NCBI RefSeq assembly: GCF_000012745.1
Contig: NC_007404.1
Location: 2,790,001-2,854,000, forward strand
DNA from: Thiobacillus denitrificans ATCC 25259
GTDB lineage: Bacteria > Pseudomonadota > Gammaproteobacteria > Burkholderiales > Thiobacillaceae
Reading direction: 5' to 3'
DNA: 64,000 nt
Part shown: positions 34,997 through 43,929 of the stretch, piece by piece
Numbering within the stretch: position 1 is the stretch's first letter
How the letters are laid out: every line of letters starts with the position of its first letter
The notes under the pieces: generated by a model
What the model was told of the DNA's origin: nothing
Databases searched by the model: none
What the model saw: only the letters and a program-made list of their open reading frames with translations
Translations under genes and position numbers: made by a program

Positions 34997-35652
34997 GGAT
35001 CACGCCGGCCCGCGCCGCGCGCGGCGTCGCCATCGCGGGCGCGGTGATCGGCTACCCGGTGGCCGCGCACTACAGCACGACCGTGCCGGCCGCGCCGGCC
35101 GCGCTAGGCGTCGCGGTGTCGCTGCTGCCGTCGCTGCTGATTCTCGTGGCCCTCGCGTGGCGTTCGCCGCGGCGCGGTGCGGCGCTGCTCGTCTGCGGAG
35201 CGGTCGCGGCGCTGCTGTGGGGCTTCTGGGGCGCGCTCGAGCGCAATTTCAACTGGGTCTATTTCCTGCAGCACGCGGGCACCAACGTCATGCTTGCGCT
35301 GGCCTTCGGCGCGACGCTCGCGCGCGGGCGAAAGGCCTTGTGCACCCACTTCGCCGAAGCCGTGCACGGCGGCGCGCTCACGCCCGAGGTGCTGCGCTAT
35401 ACCCGCCAGGTCACCGCGGCCTGGACGCTGTTCTTCGTCGCGCTGAGCGTCGTTTCGAGCGTGCTTTTCTTCTTTTTCAGCATCGAGGCCTGGTCGGTCT
35501 TCGCCAACTTCCTGACCCTGCCGCTGGTGTTGCTGATGTTCGCGGCCGAATACGGCGTGCGGGTGCTCAAGCTGCCGAAGGTCGAACGCCACGGCATCCT
35601 GGACGGCATCCTCGCTTTCTGGAAAACGCCGCCGGGCACGTCCCCGCGCTGA
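34993..35652 (+). CDS. Predicted membrane protein of aryl polyene clusters (COG4648-like)
   Basis: The 219-residue protein has six or so spans and the segment ALERNFNWVYFLQHAGTNV near 80-98, typical of the conserved membrane protein found in aryl polyene clusters between ACP and ligase genes. No enzymatic motif is known. It may support assembly or anchoring of the polyene complex in the inner membrane. It is translationally coupled to the ACP. Confidence 0.8.
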   Translation: MRITPARAARGVAIAGAVIGYPVAAHYSTTVPAAPAALGVAVSLLPSLLILVALAWRSPRRGAALLVCGAVAALLWGFWGALERNFNWVYFLQHAGTNVMLALAFGATLARGRKALCTHFAEAVHGGALTPEVLRYTRQVTAAWTLFFVALSVVSSVLFFFFSIEAWSVFANFLTLPLVLLMFAAEYGVRVLKLPKVERHGILDGILAFWKTPPGTSPR

Positions 35653-35665
35653 GCGCCCCGACGCG

Positions 35666-36997
35666 ATGCCGAGCCTGCCGCTTGTCGCCCACCGCCCCGA
35701 CGCCGTTGTGGCATGGCGCGGCGCCACGCCGGTCACGGCCGCGCAGTTTGCCGGCGAGGTCGCCGCGCTCGCTGCGGCGCTGCCGCCCGGACGGCACGTC
35801 CTCAACCTCTGTCGCGACCGCTACCGTTTCGCCGTCGCCTTCGCGGCGTCGATCGTGAGCGCGCGCGTCAGCCTGCTGCCGCCGACCCATACGCCAGAGA
35901 TGGTGCGCCAGATGCACGCGCGGGCGTCGGACTGCTTCTGCATCGTCGACCACGACGCGGACGTCGGCGCGATGCCGGTCTTCCGCTACCCCGAACTCGC
36001 TGCCGCCCCACCCGCCCAGGTTCCCGAAATCGACGTCACACAGGTCGTCGCCGAGGTCTTTACCTCGGGGTCGACCGGCACGCCGCTGCCGCACCCGAAA
36101 CGCTGGGGCCCCCTCGTCGAGAACGTGCGCGCGGAGGCTGCGCGGCTCGGTGTCGGCCCCGGCCACGCGCTCGTCGGCACGGTCCCGCCGCAGCACATGT
36201 ACGGGCTCGAGTCGACCGTGCTGATGCCGCTGCAGAGCGGGGCCGCCTTCCACGCCGGCCACCCGTTCTATCCGGCCGACGTCGCTGCCGCGCTCGCCGA
36301 ATTGCCGCGGCCGCGCGCGCTCGTCACGACGCCTTATCACCTGCGCGCCCTGCTCGCAGCCGACGAGGTACTGCCCGCCGCCGATCTGCTCGTCTCCGCG
36401 ACCGCGCCGCTGTCGGCGACGGTCGCGGCCGAGGCCGAGGCGCGTTTCGGCGCGCCGCTGTTCGAGATCTACGGCTGCACCGAGACCGGCCAGCTCGCGT
36501 CGCGCCGCCCCGCACTCGACGCGGCGTGGCAGACCCTCGGCGCGGTGCGCCTGCGGCGAGACGGCGAGTCGGCGTGGGCCGAGGGCGGTCACGTCGAACG
36601 CCCGACCCGTCTCGGCGACGTCGTCGAACTCGCGGACGAAGACGGGCGCCGTTTCCTGCTCCACGGCCGCCACGCCGACCTCGTCAACATCGCCGGCAAG
36701 CGCACGTCGCTCGCCTACCTGAATCACCAGCTTCACGCGATTCCGGGCGTGCGCGACGGCGCCTTCGTGCTGCCGCCGGACGACGCCGAGGCCAACCCCG
36801 AACGCGTACGACGCCTGAGCGCGCTCGTCGTCGCCCCCGACCTCACCCCGGCGGCGCTGATGCAAGCCTTGCGCGCGCGCATCGACCCGCTCTTTCTGCC
36901 GCGCCCGCTCGTCTTCGTCGACGCGCTGCCGCGCAACACCACGGGCAAGCTCGCGGCCGCCGCCGCACAAGCCCTGGTCGCGGAGGCCGGCGCGTGA
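35666..36997 (+). CDS. AMP-dependent acyl/aryl ligase for aryl polyene starter
   Basis: The 443-residue ANL-superfamily enzyme has the phosphate loop FTSGSTGTPLPHPKRW near 132-147, the EIYGCTETG adenylate motif near 269-277, and the C-terminal lysine in LPRNTTGKLA. It is short, as are ligases of aryl polyene clusters. It should activate hydroxybenzoate (made by the chorismatase at 50478) and load it on the ACP. It starts 13 bases after the previous stop and ends overlapping the dehydratase. Confidence 0.88.
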   Translation: MPSLPLVAHRPDAVVAWRGATPVTAAQFAGEVAALAAALPPGRHVLNLCRDRYRFAVAFAASIVSARVSLLPPTHTPEMVRQMHARASDCFCIVDHDADVGAMPVFRYPELAAAPPAQVPEIDVTQVVAEVFTSGSTGTPLPHPKRWGPLVENVRAEAARLGVGPGHALVGTVPPQHMYGLESTVLMPLQSGAAFHAGHPFYPADVAAALAELPRPRALVTTPYHLRALLAADEVLPAADLLVSATAPLSATVAAEAEARFGAPLFEIYGCTETGQLASRRPALDAAWQTLGAVRLRRDGESAWAEGGHVERPTRLGDVVELADEDGRRFLLHGRHADLVNIAGKRTSLAYLNHQLHAIPGVRDGAFVLPPDDAEANPERVRRLSALVVAPDLTPAALMQALRARIDPLFLPRPLVFVDALPRNTTGKLAAAAAQALVAEAGA

Positions 36998-37311
36998 GCG
37001 AGCACTCACTACCGCTGGCGATCGCGGCCGACCACGCGGCCTACGCCGGGCATTTCCCGGGCCGTCCGATCCTGCCCGGCGTCGTGCTGCTCGACGAGGC
37101 GCTGCACGCGCTCGCCGTGGCCGACGGGCGCAAGGCTGCGACCGGCCAGATCCGTGCGGCCAAATTCCTCAGCCCGGTCACGCCGGGCGAGGGCTTGCGT
37201 CTCGATTACGCCGAGACCGCGCCGGGCGTTTTCCGCTTCACGGTCGCGGCCGGCACGCGCACGGTCGCGAGCGGCGTCTTCGCGTTCGACGACCCCGGGA
37301 GCGCGGCATGA
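36994..37311 (+). CDS. FabZ-like 3-hydroxyacyl-ACP dehydratase
   Basis: The 105-residue hot-dog-fold protein has the catalytic segment HFPGRPILPGVVLLDEAL near 21-38 (His at 21, acidic residue in DEA). It forms the double bonds of the polyene after ketoreduction. Length is that of aryl polyene dehydratases, shorter than FabZ. Start is GTG at 36994, overlapping the ligase stop as GTGA. It works together with the second dehydratase at 44736. Confidence 0.88.
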   Translation: MSEHSLPLAIAADHAAYAGHFPGRPILPGVVLLDEALHALAVADGRKAATGQIRAAKFLSPVTPGEGLRLDYAETAPGVFRFTVAAGTRTVASGVFAFDDPGSAA

Positions 37312-38240
37312 GCACGCCGGATCTGGCCGCTCGCGTCGAGTGGGCGCGACGTGGCGAGCGCAGCAACATGGCGATGCTGCGGATCATGACGTGGATTTCG
37401 CTGCGCCTCGGGCGACGCGTCGCGCGCGTCGTGCTGCGCGGCATCAGCGTTTATTTTCTGCTCTTCGCGCACGCCGCGCGGCGCGCGTCGCGCATCTATC
37501 TGGCACGCGCGCTCGGCCGGCCGCCGACGCTGCGTGACGTGTTCCGCCATTTCCACAGCTTTGCCGCGTGCATCCACGACCGCGTCTACCTCCTCAACGA
37601 CCGCTTCGATCTGTTCGAGATCGAAATCCACGGCCGCGAGGCGATCGACGCCGTGCTCGCGCAGGGGCGCGGCGCCTTCCTGATGGGTGCACACCTCGGC
37701 AGCTTCGAGGTCCTGCGCGCGGCCGGCCGCCACCAGGCCGGGCTGCGCGTCGCGATGGTCATGTACGAAGACAACGCCCGCAAGATCAACCGCGCGCTCG
37801 CGGCGATCAACCCGGCCGCAGTGCGGGATGTGATCCCGCTCGGCCGGCTCGACTCGATGTTGCAGGTCGAAGCCGCGCTCGACGCCGGTGGCGTGCTCGG
37901 CATGCTCGGCGACCGCTCGCTCGACGCCGGCGCGACGCTCGCGCTGCCGTTTCTCGGACACAGCGCCGAATTCCCGCTCGGCGCGATGCGGCTCGCCGCG
38001 GTGCTCAAGCGTCCGGTCCTGCTCATGGCCGGGCTTTATCTGGGCGGCAACCGCTACGCGATCCATTTCGAGCCGCTCGCCGATTTCACCGCGCTCGCAC
38101 GCGCCGACCGCGAGCGCGCCGTGAACCGGGCGGTCGCCGACTACGCCGCCTGCCTCGAGCGGCACTGCCGCGCGGCGCCCTACAACTGGTTCAATTTCTT
38201 CGATTTCTGGCGGCCGCCCGCCGAGCGAGGCCGCGCATGA
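37308..38240 (+). CDS. LpxL/HtrB-like lysophospholipid acyltransferase
   Basis: The 310-residue protein belongs to the lipid A late-acyltransferase family. It has a membrane anchor near 40-55, the catalytic-type segment GAHLGSFEVLRAAG near 126-139 (H-x4-E form), MLGDRSLD near 203-210 and a C-terminal YNWFNFFDFW. In aryl polyene clusters this enzyme is thought to attach the polyene to, or elongate, a membrane lipid. Both ends overlap neighbours by 4 bases. Confidence 0.87.
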   Translation: MSTPDLAARVEWARRGERSNMAMLRIMTWISLRLGRRVARVVLRGISVYFLLFAHAARRASRIYLARALGRPPTLRDVFRHFHSFAACIHDRVYLLNDRFDLFEIEIHGREAIDAVLAQGRGAFLMGAHLGSFEVLRAAGRHQAGLRVAMVMYEDNARKINRALAAINPAAVRDVIPLGRLDSMLQVEAALDAGGVLGMLGDRSLDAGATLALPFLGHSAEFPLGAMRLAAVLKRPVLLMAGLYLGGNRYAIHFEPLADFTALARADRERAVNRAVADYAACLERHCRAAPYNWFNFFDFWRPPAERGRA

Positions 38241-38821
38241 AACTTTCCCGCCAGGCCCGGCGTCTGCTCGCCGCGGCCGTACTGGCCCTCGGCTGCGTCG
38301 GCGAGGTCGCGGCGCTCGACGTCGGCGAGCTCATGACGACGCTCGCGCACAGCACGCACGGCGCAGCGACCTTCACGGAAAAGAAATATCTCGCGATCCT
38401 CGACGCCCCGGTCGAGTCGTCGGGCGAACTGCGGTTCGTTCCGCCGGCGCGCCTCGAAAAGCTGACGTTGAAACCGAGCCGCGAACGCCTCGTGCTCGAC
38501 GGCGACGTGCTTACGGTCGAACGCGGGCGGCGCACGCACGTGCTCGCGCTCAAGGACTACCCCGAGGTCGCGGGCATGATCGAAAGCATCCGCGCGACGC
38601 TCGCCGGCGACCGCAGCGCGCTCGAGCGCGTCTACCGGCTGAGCGTCTCCGGCAGCCGTGCGCGCTGGTCGCTCGCGCTCGTTCCGCTCGACGTCCGGAT
38701 AGCCCGCGTCGTCGCGCGTATCCGCATCGACGGCGCCGAGGGTGAGGTCCGCACGGTCGAGATCGTGCAGGCCGACGGCGACCGCTCGGTCATGACGGTC
38801 GAGAAGGCGGCCGCCCCTTGA
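38237..38821 (+). CDS. LolA-like periplasmic lipid carrier
   Basis: The 194-residue protein has a signal peptide (about 1-25, ending EVAALD) followed by a LolA-type fold: FTEKKYLAILDAPVESSGEL and RLEKLTLKPS segments. In aryl polyene clusters it probably carries the lipidated polyene across the periplasm to the outer membrane, paired with the RND exporter that follows. Translationally coupled on both sides (ATGA and TTGA). Confidence 0.85.
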   Translation: MKLSRQARRLLAAAVLALGCVGEVAALDVGELMTTLAHSTHGAATFTEKKYLAILDAPVESSGELRFVPPARLEKLTLKPSRERLVLDGDVLTVERGRRTHVLALKDYPEVAGMIESIRATLAGDRSALERVYRLSVSGSRARWSLALVPLDVRIARVVARIRIDGAEGEVRTVEIVQADGDRSVMTVEKAAAP

Positions 38822-41139
38822 GCCGCAGCGGGCGACTCGCGCTTGCCGTGTGGCTCGTTTTCCTCGCGGCCTGCGGCTGGCTCGCGACCCGCGCCGACTA
38901 CACGGCCGACCTCTCGGCCTTCCTGCCGCGCGCGCCGACGCCCGAACAGCAATTGCTCGTCGACCAGCTGAAGTCGGGCGTCGCCTCGCGCCTGATCCTG
39001 ATCGGCATCGAAGGCGGCGACAGCACCGCGCGCGCGCGCGCCTCGCGCGAACTCGCGGCGAGGCTGCGCGCCGACCCGCGTTTCCTGCACATCGCGAACG
39101 GCGAGACGCCGGCACTGCAACGCGATCGCGAAATCCTGTTCGCGCATCGCTACGTGCTGAGCCCGGCGGTGGACGCCGGGCGCTTCACGGCCGAAGGGCT
39201 GCGCGCCGGCGTCGAGGACAGCCTCGGCCTGCTCGCAACCTCGACCGGGCTCGTCAGCAAGGCCTTGTTGCCGCGCGACCCGACCGGCGAATTCCTCCAG
39301 GTGCTCGACGCGCTCGAAGACGGACAGCAGCCCCGCCTTGTCGACGGGACGTGGGCCTCGCGCGACGGCACGCGCGCGCTGCTCCTCGCACGCACCCGCG
39401 CCGAAGGCGCCGACACCGATGGACAGGAGCAGGCTGTCGACGCCATCCGCAGCGCATTCGCGGCCGTAGGCGCGCCGCCGCTGCGCCTCGCGATGACCGG
39501 CCCCGGACCGTTCTCGGTAACCGCGCGCGCGACGATCAAGGACGAGGTCACGCTGCTCTCGGGCCTCGGCGCCCTTGCGATCGTCAGCCTGCTGCTCGCG
39601 GTGTATCGCTCGCCGCACGCGCTGCTGCTGAGTCTCGTGCCCGTGGTCTCGGGGGCGCTCGCCGGGGTCGCCGCGGTGAGCCTCGGCTTCGGCGTCGTGC
39701 ACGGCGTCACGCTCGGCTTCGGCACGGCGCTGATCGGCGAAGCGGTCGACTATGCGATCTACCTGCTCATGCAATCGCGGCAGGCAGCGGCAGACCCGCG
39801 CGCGTCGACGAAGGCATTCTGGCCGACGGTGCGGATCGGCGTGCTGACCTCGGTCTTCGGCTTCGCCTCGCTGCTTTTCTCCGGCTTTCCCGGCCTCGCC
39901 CAGCTCGGCCTTTACGCGATCGCAGGGCTCGCCGCGGCCGCACTCGTCACGCGCTTCGTGCTGCCTCATCTGGTACCGGCGACGCTCGAGCCGCCCGCCG
40001 TCGATCGGCTCGGGCAGCGCCTGCTCGGCTGGAGCGAACGGGCACCACGGCTGCGCGGCATCGTGCTCGCTCTCTTCGTCGCCGCCTGTGGCGTCATCGC
40101 ATTCGAGCACGGCGGTATGTGGAACCGCGAGCTCGCGGCCCTGAGCCCGGTTCCGGCCGCCGACCAGGCGCTCGATGCAGCGATGCGGGCCGACCTCGGT
40201 GCCCCCGACGTCGCCCACCTCGTGATCGTGAGCGCGCCGAGCGCGGAGGCCGCGCTCGCGGCGAGCGAACGCGCGGCGCGCGCGCTCGACGCGCTCGTCG
40301 CCGCCGGCACGATCGCGGGCTACGAAAGCCCGGCGCGCTACCTGCCGAGCGCGGCGACGCAGCGCGCGCGGCTGGCCGCGCTGCCGGACGACGCACAATT
40401 GCGCCAGCGCTTCGCCGCCGCGGCGGCCGGCCTGCCGCTGCGCGCCGAGCGTTTCGAGCCTTTCTTCGCGGACGTCGCGGCTGCGCGGCACGCGGCGTCC
40501 TTGACCCGTAGCGATCTCGAAGGCAGCGCGCTGGCCGCAGGCGTCGACGCCCTCCTGGTGCGCTCGTCCGGCGGCTGGACCGCCCTCATGCCCCTGCGCG
40601 CCGCGAACGGCGCGCTCGACGCAGCCGCGGTCAAGGCCGCGCTCGCCGCGGCCGGCGCCCACGACGCCCATTTCGTCGATCTCAAGCGCGAGTCCGATCG
40701 CCTGCACAGCGGCTATCTGCGCGAAGCGAGCCTGCTGTCGCTCGCTGGCCTCGCGGCGATCCTCGCGCTGCTCGGGGTCGTCACGCGTTCGCCGCGCCGC
40801 GTGTTCCATATCGTCGCGCCGCTCGCGGCGGCCGTCGCCGTCGTCGTCGCCGGCCTCGTGCTTGCCGGGCGGCCGCTCATCATCCTGCACCTGGTCGGCA
40901 TGCTGCTGGTGGTCGCGGTCGGCTCGAACTACGCCCTGTTCTTCGACCAGGGTGCCGCCGCGGGCGGTGTCCAGGCGCGCACGCTGGTTTCGCTCTTGCT
41001 CGCCAGCGCGACGACGGTCGCGGGCTTCGGCGTGCTGGCGTTTTCGAGCGTGCCGGTGCTCAACGCGATCGGCACGACGGTCGGCCCCGGGGTGGTCCTC
41101 GCCCTGGTCTTTTCCGCGATCCTCGCGCGCCGCCCATGA
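38818..41139 (+). CDS. RND/MMPL-type exporter of aryl polyene lipid
   Basis: The 773-residue protein has two MMPL-like halves, each with a periplasmic domain followed by a cluster of spans (about 250-400 and 640-770). Segments include LGFGTALIGEAVDYAIYLLM and LVVAVGSNYALFF, typical of the RND exporters in aryl polyene clusters. It should move the polyene lipid from the inner membrane to the LolA-like protein. Start is TTG at 38818, overlapping the previous stop (TTGA); no ATG or GTG lies near. Confidence 0.87.
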   Translation: MSRSGRLALAVWLVFLAACGWLATRADYTADLSAFLPRAPTPEQQLLVDQLKSGVASRLILIGIEGGDSTARARASRELAARLRADPRFLHIANGETPALQRDREILFAHRYVLSPAVDAGRFTAEGLRAGVEDSLGLLATSTGLVSKALLPRDPTGEFLQVLDALEDGQQPRLVDGTWASRDGTRALLLARTRAEGADTDGQEQAVDAIRSAFAAVGAPPLRLAMTGPGPFSVTARATIKDEVTLLSGLGALAIVSLLLAVYRSPHALLLSLVPVVSGALAGVAAVSLGFGVVHGVTLGFGTALIGEAVDYAIYLLMQSRQAAADPRASTKAFWPTVRIGVLTSVFGFASLLFSGFPGLAQLGLYAIAGLAAAALVTRFVLPHLVPATLEPPAVDRLGQRLLGWSERAPRLRGIVLALFVAACGVIAFEHGGMWNRELAALSPVPAADQALDAAMRADLGAPDVAHLVIVSAPSAEAALAASERAARALDALVAAGTIAGYESPARYLPSAATQRARLAALPDDAQLRQRFAAAAAGLPLRAERFEPFFADVAAARHAASLTRSDLEGSALAAGVDALLVRSSGGWTALMPLRAANGALDAAAVKAALAAAGAHDAHFVDLKRESDRLHSGYLREASLLSLAGLAAILALLGVVTRSPRRVFHIVAPLAAAVAVVVAGLVLAGRPLIILHLVGMLLVVAVGSNYALFFDQGAAAGGVQARTLVSLLLASATTVAGFGVLAFSSVPVLNAIGTTVGPGVVLALVFSAILARRP

Positions 41140-41987
41140 ACCCGCCGCCGCTCCATGCTCCACGTTCCTGGCGCCCGGCGCCGCTTCTGTGGACGACTTT
41201 CATGCTGCACGGCGGCGTCATCGGCTGGCTGCTCGCGGCGCCGCAGCATTGGCCCTGGGCGCTCGGTACGCTCGCGGTCAACCATCTGGCCTTGACCCTC
41301 GCCGGGTTGCTGCCGCGCAACGGCGCGCTCGGCCTCAACTGGTGGCGCCTGCCGCGCGCCGCATCCGCCGGACACGTCGCACTCACGATCGACGACGGTC
41401 CCGATCCCGAGGTCACCCCGCAGATCCTCGACCTGCTCGACCGCTACGCGGCGCGCGCGAGCTTTTTCTGCATCGGCGAAAAGGCGCTGCGCCACCCGGA
41501 GCTGTGCCGCGAGATCGTGCGCCGCGGCCACGCGATCGAGAACCACAGCCAGCACCACCGTCATCATTTTTCGCTGTTCGGCCCGCGGCGCATGGCGCGT
41601 GAAGTCGACGACGGCCAGGAGACCCTCGCCGCGCTGACCGGCGAGCGCCCGCTGTTCTTCCGTCCGACCGCCGGCCTGCGCAACCCCTTCCTCGAGCCCA
41701 TCCTCGCGCGCTTGGGCCTGCGCCTCGCAAGCTGGACGCGCCGCGGCTACGACACGCGCAACCGCGACGCCGACGACGTGGCCCGCCGGCTGACCGCGAC
41801 GCTCGCGGCGGGCGACATACTCCTGCTGCACGACGGCAACGCCGCGCGCACCGCAGCCGGAGAGCCCGTCATCCTCGCCGTGCTGCCGTGCGTCCTCGAC
41901 GCGATCGCGGCCGCCGGCCTGCATTCCATCACCCTGCGCGCCGCGCTCGAACTCACCACTCGCCATGCCGACCGACATTCTGCGTAA
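41136..41987 (+). CDS. Polysaccharide deacetylase-family (NodB) protein
   Basis: The 283-residue protein has two N-terminal spans followed by a NodB carbohydrate-esterase-4 domain: LTIDDGPDPEVTP near 83-95 (metal and catalytic Asp), HAIENHSQHHRHHFSLF near 131 (HxxxH metal pair), FFRPTAGLRN near 167. Such enzymes remove acetyl groups from GlcNAc-type sugars. A deacetylase within an aryl polyene operon may process a sugar on the polyene lipid or on the glycosyltransferase product. Both ends overlap neighbours (4 and 23 bases). Confidence 0.85.
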   Translation: MNPPPLHAPRSWRPAPLLWTTFMLHGGVIGWLLAAPQHWPWALGTLAVNHLALTLAGLLPRNGALGLNWWRLPRAASAGHVALTIDDGPDPEVTPQILDLLDRYAARASFFCIGEKALRHPELCREIVRRGHAIENHSQHHRHHFSLFGPRRMAREVDDGQETLAALTGERPLFFRPTAGLRNPFLEPILARLGLRLASWTRRGYDTRNRDADDVARRLTATLAAGDILLLHDGNAARTAAGEPVILAVLPCVLDAIAAAGLHSITLRAALELTTRHADRHSA

Positions 41988-42699
41988 ACAGCTGATCGAC
42001 CACGCCAGCGAACCCTACCGCCGCGCCGGCCGGTTCGCCTACCACTTCGCCCGCGGCAAGCTCGGCGGCGACCCGATGTTCTTCGCCTTGCTGCAGCGCA
42101 ACCTGATTCCCGACCAGGCCCGCATCCTCGACCTAGGCTGCGGCCAGGGCCTGCTCGCCGCCTGGCTGTTCGCCGCGCGGACGCTGTTCGCGATGGGCAA
42201 ATGGCCGCGCAACTGGTCGACGCCGCCGCAACCCGGCGAGATCCGCGGCATCGACCTGCTCGCCGCCGACGTCAGGCGCGCGCAGACCGCGCTCCCGGCG
42301 CCGGCGCGCTTCGAGCAGGGCGACATGCGCTACGCCGACTTCGGCCAGGCCGACGTCGTCGTCATCATGGACGTCCTGCACTACGTCGACCCCGCCGCCC
42401 AGGACGACGTATTGCGCCGCGTTCGCGCCGCGCTCGCGCCCGGCGGCCTGCTGCTGACGCGGGTCGGCGACGCCAGCGCGGGGCTCGCGTTCCGCCTCAG
42501 CAACTGGGTCGACCGCACGGTCGCCTTCTTCCGCGGGACCCGGCTGCCGCCGCTGCACTGCCGGCCGCTGCACGAGTGGGTGGCGGCGCTCGAAGCGCTC
42601 GGCTTCGCGGTCGAAACGGCGTCGATGAACGGCGACCTGCCCTTCGCTAACGTCATGCTGGTCGCCCGCCTGGGCGCGGCGGACGGGCCCGCGATCTAA
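41965..42699 (+). CDS. SAM-dependent methyltransferase, class I
   Basis: The 244-residue protein has motif I ILDLGCGQGLLAAWLFA near 53-69, an acidic residue in GEIRGIDLLAADV near 91, and FGQADVVVIMDVLHYVDP near 126-143. Homologs occur in aryl polyene clusters (candidate for methylating the aryl head group). It overlaps the deacetylase gene by 23 bases, and a 32-base gap follows before the ketosynthase, the longest in this arm. Confidence 0.85.
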   Translation: MPTDILRKQLIDHASEPYRRAGRFAYHFARGKLGGDPMFFALLQRNLIPDQARILDLGCGQGLLAAWLFAARTLFAMGKWPRNWSTPPQPGEIRGIDLLAADVRRAQTALPAPARFEQGDMRYADFGQADVVVIMDVLHYVDPAAQDDVLRRVRAALAPGGLLLTRVGDASAGLAFRLSNWVDRTVAFFRGTRLPPLHCRPLHEWVAALEALGFAVETASMNGDLPFANVMLVARLGAADGPAI

Positions 42700-42731
42700 G
42701 TTAGAATTTGCGCCCCGATCGAAGGCCGGCC

Positions 42732-43928
42732 GTGATTCCCCTCCATCTGTCCCACTTCACCGCGAGCAGTTGCCTCGGCGCCGGGCTCGACCCGACGCTC
42801 GCCGCGCTGCGCGCGGGACGCAGCGGCCTGGCGCCGTGCCGCTTCGAGACCGTGCACGACCTCGATACGCACATCGGCGAAGTCGCCGGCGTCGACGAAA
42901 CGCCGCTGCCGGCGGACTTCGCCGAGCACGACTGCCGCAACAACCGCCTCGCCTGGCTCGGCCTGCAACAGGACGGCTTCGACGCTGCCGTGCGCGCCGC
43001 AATCGCGCGCCACGGCCGGCGCCGCGTCGGCGTCTTCCTCGGCACGAGCACGGCCGGCATCCTGCAGACCGAGCAGGCCTACCGCCGGCGCGACGCGGCG
43101 AGCGGCGCGCTGCCCGCGGACTTCGTCTACCGCACGACCCACAACACCTATTCGCTCGCCGGTTTCGTGCGCGCGCTCTACGGCATCGAAGGCCCGGCCG
43201 CCGTCGCCTCGACCGCGTGCTCGTCGGGCGCCAAGGTGTTCGCGAGCGCGCAACGCATGATCGCGACGGGCCTCATCGACGCGGCGATCGTCGGCGGCGT
43301 CGATTCGCTCTGCCTGACGACGCTCTACGGCTTCAATTCGCTCGAGCTGCTCTCGCCCGAGCCGTGCCGGCCCTTCGACGCCGGCCGCCGCGGCCTGTCG
43401 ATCGGCGAGGCTGCTGCCTTCGCGCTGCTGGAAGCCGTGCCGGCGAGCCTCGACGCCGACGCCGTGCTGCTGCTCGGCGCGGGCGAAAGCTCGGACGCGC
43501 ATCACATGTCCTCGCCGCATCCCGAAGGCGCGGGGGCGCGCCAGGCGATGGCGGCCACGCTGGCGGCAGCCGGCCTTGCCCCCGACCAGATCGACTACGT
43601 CAATCTCCACGGTACCGCAACGCCGAGCAACGACGCGGCCGAAGGCCGCGCGGTCGCTGCCTTGTTCGGCGACCGGGTCGCCTGCAGTTCGACCAAGGGC
43701 GCGACCGGCCACACGCTCGGCGCGGCTGGCGGCCTCGAGGCCGTGATCGCGGCGCTCGCGCTGCAGCACGGCTTCATGCCCGGCGGCGTCAATACCCGCA
43801 CGCCCGACCCCGCGATTCCGGTCCGCTATCTGCGCACCAACACCGACGTCGCCCCGCGCCGCGTGCTGAGCAATTCCTTCGGCTTCGGCGGCACCAATTG
43901 CAGCCTCGTTCTGGGGCGGGCAGGCTGA
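42732..43928 (+). CDS. Beta-ketoacyl-ACP synthase (elongating ketosynthase)
   Basis: The 398-residue KAS II-like enzyme has the full catalytic triad: C163 in VASTACSSGAKV, H293 in VNLHGTATPSND and H327 in KGATGHTLGAAGG (with K322). It performs each condensation of the polyene with malonyl-ACP. Start is GTG at 42732 (a TTG 24 bases earlier is possible). With the neighbouring inactive partner it forms a KS-CLF pair, and it is the only full ketosynthase in the cluster. Confidence 0.93.
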   Translation: MIPLHLSHFTASSCLGAGLDPTLAALRAGRSGLAPCRFETVHDLDTHIGEVAGVDETPLPADFAEHDCRNNRLAWLGLQQDGFDAAVRAAIARHGRRRVGVFLGTSTAGILQTEQAYRRRDAASGALPADFVYRTTHNTYSLAGFVRALYGIEGPAAVASTACSSGAKVFASAQRMIATGLIDAAIVGGVDSLCLTTLYGFNSLELLSPEPCRPFDAGRRGLSIGEAAAFALLEAVPASLDADAVLLLGAGESSDAHHMSSPHPEGAGARQAMAATLAAAGLAPDQIDYVNLHGTATPSNDAAEGRAVAALFGDRVACSSTKGATGHTLGAAGGLEAVIAALALQHGFMPGGVNTRTPDPAIPVRYLRTNTDVAPRRVLSNSFGFGGTNCSLVLGRAG

Positions 43929-43929
43929 G

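Noticed and set aside
38632-41163. 843-residue minus-strand frame over the RND exporter
   Set aside because: It is antisense to a gene with clear membrane topology; its translation is a low-complexity Arg/Ala/Gly string without motifs.
42700-42731. Internal promoter before the ketosynthase (TTAGAATTTG)
   Set aside because: The 32-base gap has only a poor -10-like string and no -35; co-transcription is simpler.
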